Under the pieces are notes generated by a model. It was not told the origin of the DNA, searched no databases, and saw only the letters and a list, made by a program, of their open reading frames with translations. From NCBI RefSeq assembly GCF_008705135.1, contig NZ_CP023694.1, positions 3,472,001 through 3,536,000 of the forward strand: a stretch of 64,000 nt of DNA, given 5' to 3'. Origin of the DNA: Streptomyces coeruleorubidus (GTDB taxonomy: Bacteria; Actinomycetota; Actinomycetes; Streptomycetales; Streptomycetaceae). The position numbers were made by a program, and so were the translations under genes. Shown in pieces: positions 60,367 to 64,000 of this stretch; positions within the stretch are counted from its first letter, which is position 1; every line of letters starts with the position of its first letter.

Positions 60367-62184
60367 ATGTGCGGAATCGTCGGCTACATCGGGAAGCGTG
60401 ACGTCGCTCCCCTCCTGCTGGAAGGCCTCCAGCGCCTGGAGTACCGCGGGTACGACTCCGCGGGCGTCGTCATCACGTCCCCGAAGGCCTCCGGCCTGAA
60501 GATGGTCAAGGCCAAGGGCCGCGTCCGCGATCTGGAGGCCAAGGTCCCGGCCCGCTTCAAGGGCACGACCGGCATCGCCCACACCCGCTGGGCCACCCAC
60601 GGCGCCCCCTCCGACGTCAACGCCCACCCGCACCTGGACGCCGAGGGCAAGGTCGCCGTCGTCCACAACGGCATCATCGACAACGCCTCCGACCTGCGCC
60701 GCAAGCTGGAGGCGGACGGCGTCGAGTTCCTCTCCGAGACCGACACCGAGGTCCTCACCCACCTCATCGCCCGCTCGCAGGCCACCAAGCTGGAGGACAA
60801 GGTCCGCGAGACCCTCCGGCTCATCGAGGGCACCTACGGCATCGCCGTGCTGCACGCCGACTTCCCCGACCGGATCGTCGTCGCCCGCAACGGCTCCCCG
60901 GTCGTCCTCGGCATCGGCGAGAAGGAGATGTTCGTCGCCTCGGACATCGCCGCGCTGGTCGCCCACACCCGCCAGATAGTCACGCTGGACGACGGCGAGA
61001 TGGCCACCCTGAAGGCCGACGACTTCCGCACGTACACGACGGAGGGCACCCGCACCACCGCCGAGCCCACCACCGTCGAGTGGGAGGCCGCCTCGTACGA
61101 CATGGGCGGCCACGACACCTACATGCACAAGGAGATCCACGAGCAGGCCGACGCCGTGGACCGCGTGCTGCGCGGCCGCATCGACGACCGCTTCTCCACC
61201 GTGCACCTGGGCGGCCTCAACCTCGACGCCCGCGAGGCCCGCCGGATCCGCCGTGTGAAGATCCTCGGCTGCGGCACCTCGTACCACGCGGGCATGATCG
61301 GCGCCCAGATGATCGAGGAGCTGGCCCGCATCCCCGCCGACGCCGAGCCGGCCTCGGAGTTCCGCTACCGCAACGCGGTGGTCGACCCCGACACCCTCTA
61401 CGTCGCGGTCTCCCAGTCCGGCGAGACCTACGACGTCCTGGCCGCCGTGCAGGAGCTGAAGCGCAAGGGCGCACGGGTCCTGGGCGTGGTGAACGTGGTC
61501 GGCTCCGCGATCGCCCGCGAGGCCGACGGCGGCATCTACGTCCACGCGGGCCCGGAGGTCTGCGTGGTCTCCACCAAGTGCTTCACCAACACCACGGTCG
61601 CCTTCGCGCTCCTCGCCCTCCACCTGGGGCGCACCCGCGACCTGTCGGTCCGCGACGGCAAGCGGATCATCGAGGGCCTGCGCAAGCTGCCCGCCCAGAT
61701 CGCCGAGATCATGGAGCACGAGGAGGACGTCAAGAAGCTGGCCCTCCAGTTCGCCGAGGCCCGCTCGATGCTCTTCATCGGCCGCGTGCGGGGCTACCCG
61801 GTGGCCCGCGAGGCCTCCCTGAAGCTCAAGGAGGTCTCCTACATCCACGCCGAGGCCTACCCCGCCTCCGAGCTCAAGCACGGCCCCCTGGCCCTGATCG
61901 AGCCCGCGCTCCCCACGGTCGCGATCGTCCCCGACGACGACCTCCTGGAGAAGAACCGCGCCGCCCTGGAGGAGATCAAGGCCCGCAGCGGCAAGATCCT
62001 CGCGGTGGCCCACCAGCACCAGGAGAAGGCCGACGAAACCATCCTCGTCCCGAAGAACGAGGACGAACTCGACCCCATCCTGATGGGCATCCCCCTCCAA
62101 CTCCTCGCCTACCACACGGCCCTGGCCCTGGGCAGGGACATCGACAAGCCGAGGAACCTGGCCAAGTCAGTAACGGTTGAGTAG
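60367..62184 (+). CDS. glmS: Glutamine-fructose-6-phosphate aminotransferase GlmS
   Basis: 605 residues. Makes glucosamine-6-phosphate from fructose-6-phosphate and glutamine, the first committed step to cell-wall amino sugars. The N-terminal glutaminase domain starts MCGIVGYIG with catalytic Cys2. A linker follows, then two SIS domains (ILGCGTSYHAGMIGAQMIEE, AVSQSGETYDVLAAVQELK, VVSTKCFTNTTVAFALLAL, IHAEAYPASELKHGPLALIE) and the terminal DIDKPRNLAKSVTVE. AGGAA lies about 10 bases before ATG 60367. By synteny it corresponds to the second GlmS of S. coelicolor (SCO2789), beside the hexosaminidase gene. Confidence 0.96.
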   Translation: MCGIVGYIGKRDVAPLLLEGLQRLEYRGYDSAGVVITSPKASGLKMVKAKGRVRDLEAKVPARFKGTTGIAHTRWATHGAPSDVNAHPHLDAEGKVAVVHNGIIDNASDLRRKLEADGVEFLSETDTEVLTHLIARSQATKLEDKVRETLRLIEGTYGIAVLHADFPDRIVVARNGSPVVLGIGEKEMFVASDIAALVAHTRQIVTLDDGEMATLKADDFRTYTTEGTRTTAEPTTVEWEAASYDMGGHDTYMHKEIHEQADAVDRVLRGRIDDRFSTVHLGGLNLDAREARRIRRVKILGCGTSYHAGMIGAQMIEELARIPADAEPASEFRYRNAVVDPDTLYVAVSQSGETYDVLAAVQELKRKGARVLGVVNVVGSAIAREADGGIYVHAGPEVCVVSTKCFTNTTVAFALLALHLGRTRDLSVRDGKRIIEGLRKLPAQIAEIMEHEEDVKKLALQFAEARSMLFIGRVRGYPVAREASLKLKEVSYIHAEAYPASELKHGPLALIEPALPTVAIVPDDDLLEKNRAALEEIKARSGKILAVAHQHQEKADETILVPKNEDELDPILMGIPLQLLAYHTALALGRDIDKPRNLAKSVTVE

Positions 62185-62196
62185 AGGCCCTCTTTT

Positions 62197-62267
62197 CAGG
62201 GGCGCGGGGCTGTATCGATTTGCGGCTCCGCCGCGTGGGCGCGAACAACCCCCACACACCCGCACAG
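62197..62267 (+). repeat. Interspersed intergenic repeat, copy 3 (expanded)
   Basis: Starts AGGGGCGCGGGGCTGT, then a central GCGGCTCCGCCGC palindrome not present in the other copies, and ends AACCCCCACACACCCGCAC. Located just after glmS. Confidence 0.75.
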
Positions 62268-62281
62268 GCCACTCGAAGAAC

Positions 62282-62322
62282 ACGGACCCCCACGCGCTGC
62301 CGCCAAGCACGGGGGGGTCCGT
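62282..62322 (+). terminator. glmS terminator
   Basis: ACGGACCCCC (62282-62291) pairs with GGGGGTCCGT (62313-62322) and is followed by TTT: a rho-independent type terminator, probably also serving the convergent gene. Confidence 0.85.
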
Positions 62323-62363
62323 TTTCATCGCCGGGAAGCCGCCCAACTCCCCAGCCGGCGCAG

Positions 62364-62924
62364 CTAACCGGTGGCCGTCACTCCCCGGCCGGCAGCGCGT
62401 CGCGGAAGCGCCGTGGGCCAGTGCGCGAGCGCCGCGGTGGCCGCGTACCACGCCACCGCCCCGGCGGCCACGGCGAACCACCCGCCCACCTTGGCGAACC
62501 CGTCGTTTCCGGCGAACTCGGCGATCGCCATGAGCAACAGGGCGACGAAGAACAGCCCGTGGACCACCTGACCGAGCTGCTCCCCACCCGCAAGCGTCAG
62601 AGACAGCACCACGAGGGCGAACAACAGCAGGAAGAACCCTGCCTCGTTGCCGGAAATACCCGCCGACACGGCCCACGTGAACCACAGCGCCCCGAGCACC
62701 GAGAACGCCGTCCCGCCGGCGGAGTCCCCGCCCCGCAGGGCCATCAGCCCGGCGGCGAAGAGGGCGATGCCGCCCACGTACCGGGCGATTGACACGGCGT
62801 CAGCAGCCGACACCCCGTCGATCACGGCGGTATGCCCCAGCCCGAAGGCCAACAGGGTGATTCCCAGGGCGAGTCGACCGGCCACGGTGGTCATTCCGCT
62901 TCCCGCGGAGACGTCTTTGTCCAC
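62364..62924 (-). CDS. GPR1/FUN34/YaaH-like membrane protein
   Basis: 186 residues from GTG 62924, AAGGGAG upstream. Six predicted TM helices (LALGITLLAFGLGHTAVI, ARYVGGIALFAAGLMALRG, AFSVLGALWFTWAVSAGI, AGFFLLLFALVVLSLTLAGG, VVHGLFFVALLLMAIAEFAG, GGWFAVAAGAVAWYAATAAL) in the size and spacing of the SatP/GPR1/FUN34/YaaH acetate-succinate transporter family. The N-terminal NPAPLGL motif of the family is not clearly seen, so transport of acetate is only suggested. A short palindrome lies 46 bases upstream of the start. Confidence 0.7.
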   Translation of the reverse strand: MDKDVSAGSGMTTVAGRLALGITLLAFGLGHTAVIDGVSAADAVSIARYVGGIALFAAGLMALRGGDSAGGTAFSVLGALWFTWAVSAGISGNEAGFFLLLFALVVLSLTLAGGEQLGQVVHGLFFVALLLMAIAEFAGNDGFAKVGGWFAVAAGAVAWYAATAALAHWPTALPRRAAGRGVTATG

Positions 62925-62969
62925 GGCGGGCTCCCTTCGTGCATGTGCAGTTGTGCGGTGTTCCGTATA

Positions 62970-62986
62970 TGCCCTTCACAAGGGCA
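62970..62986. promoter_or_regulatory. Palindromic operator candidate before the YaaH-like gene
   Basis: TGCCCTTCACAAGGGCA: perfect 7-bp arms with a 3-base spacer. On the minus strand it sits directly upstream of TATACG, a possible -10 element, so a bound regulator would block the promoter. Confidence 0.5.
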
Positions 62987-63058
62987 CAAACACCTCTACG
63001 TGCGAGTAGATTTACGCACCGCACAGGAGCGGCAAGGGAGTTGGCACTCAGGGAATAC

Positions 63059-63586
63059 TCAGGGAATGACGATGACGGGCCGCTTCGCCCGCTTGGCGAG
63101 CCGCCCGGCGACGGAACCGAAGATCCGCCCGACGAGGCCATGGGTCGACCCGACCACGATCGCGTCGGCCTCGTACTCCCGGCCGACCTCTTCGAGTTCG
63201 TGGCAGATGTCACCGCCGCGCTCGACCAGGATCCAGGGCACCTCGGCGAGGTAGTCCGCACAGGCCAGTTCAAGACCGAGCACCTCGGTCCGGTGGTCCG
63301 GCACGTCCACGAAAACGGGCGGTTCGCAGCCGGCCCACACGGTGGTCGGCAGCCGGTTGGCGACGTGGACGATGATCAGGCCCGACCCGGAGCGATGGGC
63401 CATGCCGATCGCGTACGCCAGGGCGCGCTCACTGGACGTGGAGCCGTCGAAGCCGACGACGACCCCGTGCTTGAATGCGGGGTCGCAGGAGTGGCGTGGC
63501 TCTTCCGCCGCCAGGGGCTCGGCCGCCGTGGGATCGGCGACGGGCCGCTTGCGGTCCGCGGGTTCGAAGAATTCGTGACCGGCCAT
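63059..63586 (-). CDS. Universal stress protein (UspA family)
   Basis: 175 residues, one Usp domain preceded by about 35 disordered residues. VVVGFDGSTSSERALAYAIG (strand 1, Asp), IIVHVANRLP, DAIVVGSTHGLVGRIFGSVA then GRLAKRAKRPVIVIP. The last part carries the ATP-binding G-2X-G-9X-G-(S/T)-type loop. Likely an ATP-binding stress protein of the cytosol. ATG 63586 is the only sensible start. Confidence 0.9.
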   Translation of the reverse strand: MAGHEFFEPADRKRPVADPTAAEPLAAEEPRHSCDPAFKHGVVVGFDGSTSSERALAYAIGMAHRSGSGLIIVHVANRLPTTVWAGCEPPVFVDVPDHRTEVLGLELACADYLAEVPWILVERGGDICHELEEVGREYEADAIVVGSTHGLVGRIFGSVAGRLAKRAKRPVIVIP

Positions 63587-63891
63587 GGCTGTCTCGGCGT
63601 TGTGATCCTTATATGGGGGACAACAGTGTGCGGCGGAGCTGTGTCCGGGAATGGTCTTCCCACCCCCATACCCTCAAGGGTACGGCGGCACGCCTCCTTA
63701 GCCCAGATCCCGCTCACGGTGCGTGCGGGTTCCAGGGAGCATGCACGAGGCACCGCCCGTAACGCAATGGTTGCTGCCCTGTACAGGCGGTTTGCACAGG
63801 ATTCACTTACCCGTGGGGGTGATCCGGTCGCACAGTGACCGGATCACCGGCCACGCGTTGAACCCCGTGAGTCACGCCACAGGGAGCACGC
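63587..63891. promoter_or_regulatory. Divergent promoter region with strong hairpin (63818-63848)
   Basis: No gene seen. A perfect 12-bp inverted repeat with 7-base loop, GGTGATCCGGTC (63818-63829) and GACCGGATCACC (63837-63848), lies 43 bases before the next gene. TTATATGG near 63609 may be a -10 region for the stress protein. CAGGGAG before 63892 is a ribosome binding site. Confidence 0.6.
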
Positions 63892-64000
63892 ATGCCCGGA
63901 CCTCGCCCCGCCTCCGAGGCGGACCGCGCGGCCCCGCCGTCGCGGGACACCGCGACGGATGTGGTCCGCTGGGCGGCCTTCAGCTGCCTGCTCGTCCCGG
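63892..64000 (+). CDS. Hypothetical membrane protein, 3'-truncated by window edge
   Basis: The frame from ATG 63892 (CAGGGAGCAC upstream) reads PGPRPASEADRAAPPSRDTA, then TDVVRWAAFSCLLVP at the edge. The N-terminal charged stretch and start of a hydrophobic helix recall a small streptomycete membrane protein family. Only 36 codons are visible, so no function can be given. Confidence 0.6.
   Translation, partial: MPGPRPASEADRAAPPSRDTATDVVRWAAFSCLLVP

Noticed and set aside
59995..62115. Minus-strand open frame of 706 codons
   Set aside because: Antisense to glmS; Val/Gly/Asp-rich composition typical of a high-GC shadow.
1..64000. tRNA or rRNA genes
   Set aside because: I saw no cloverleaf with a GTTCGANTC-type T loop at a plausible position and no rRNA sequence; a tRNAscan-SE run would be decisive.

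Overview
This is high-GC DNA with a strong third-position GC bias, GTG and TTG starts, Tat-exported proteins and long antisense shadow ORFs. The order of the siderophore, leucine-catabolism and amino-sugar genes matches the Streptomyces coelicolor desferrioxamine neighbourhood (desE, desF, desABCD, then a GH20 hexosaminidase and a GlmS). The window is almost certainly a chromosomal segment of a Streptomyces species. It starts inside an rbsD gene and ends inside a small hypothetical gene. I saw no rRNA, tRNA, CRISPR array or intact insertion sequence.

Region 1-13.8 kb holds metabolic and regulatory genes: rbsD (partial), several GNAT acetyltransferases, a MarR-GNAT fusion, two sugar-isomerase-type TIM-barrel proteins and a dead MoxR/RavA ATPase remnant. 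It also holds a LacI-type repressor divergent from a tightly coupled three-gene operon (Gfo/Idh/MocA dehydrogenase, DUF993 aldolase-like protein, sugar isomerase) that looks like an uncharacterised catabolic pathway. A GH3 N-acetylhexosaminidase and a lipoprotein close the region.

Region 13.8-21.4 kb is the accessory part. It contains decayed fragments (a DEAD/DEAH helicase C-terminus, a multiply frameshifted IS5-family transposase, a frameshifted small conserved gene). Among them sits an apparently intact cassette: a small secreted protein, a lipoprotein, a 791-residue lysin-like protein with a DUF1906-type glycoside-hydrolase domain but no signal peptide, a small membrane protein, and a Tat-exported M15-peptidase-like protein that has lost its zinc ligands. 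This is my best candidate for an undescribed system.

Region 21.5-41.4 kb carries a secreted PS-10-type peptidase, a fused four-domain ABC exporter, acyl-CoA dehydrogenase and thioesterase genes, and a PucR regulator divergent from a symporter-ureohydrolase-thiamine-diphosphate enzyme operon (possibly 2-ketoarginine/guanidinobutyrate catabolism). Polyphosphate kinase 2, an anti-sigma-like ATPase and several secreted enzymes follow. Region 41.4-48.3 kb has a GC-rich hairpin array and then a TetR-controlled leucine/isovalerate degradation operon (carboxylase beta and alpha subunits, HMG-CoA lyase, acyl-CoA dehydrogenase).

Region 48.3-64 kb is the desferrioxamine uptake and biosynthesis locus (desE, desF, desABCD) with two iron boxes. 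After it come a GH20 hexosaminidase with a DasR-type site, a DUF4429 protein, a Tat-exported purple-acid-phosphatase-like enzyme, glmS, a GPR1/FUN34/YaaH membrane protein and a universal stress protein. Three copies of an interspersed intergenic repeat lie near 49.5, 55.7 and 62.2 kb.
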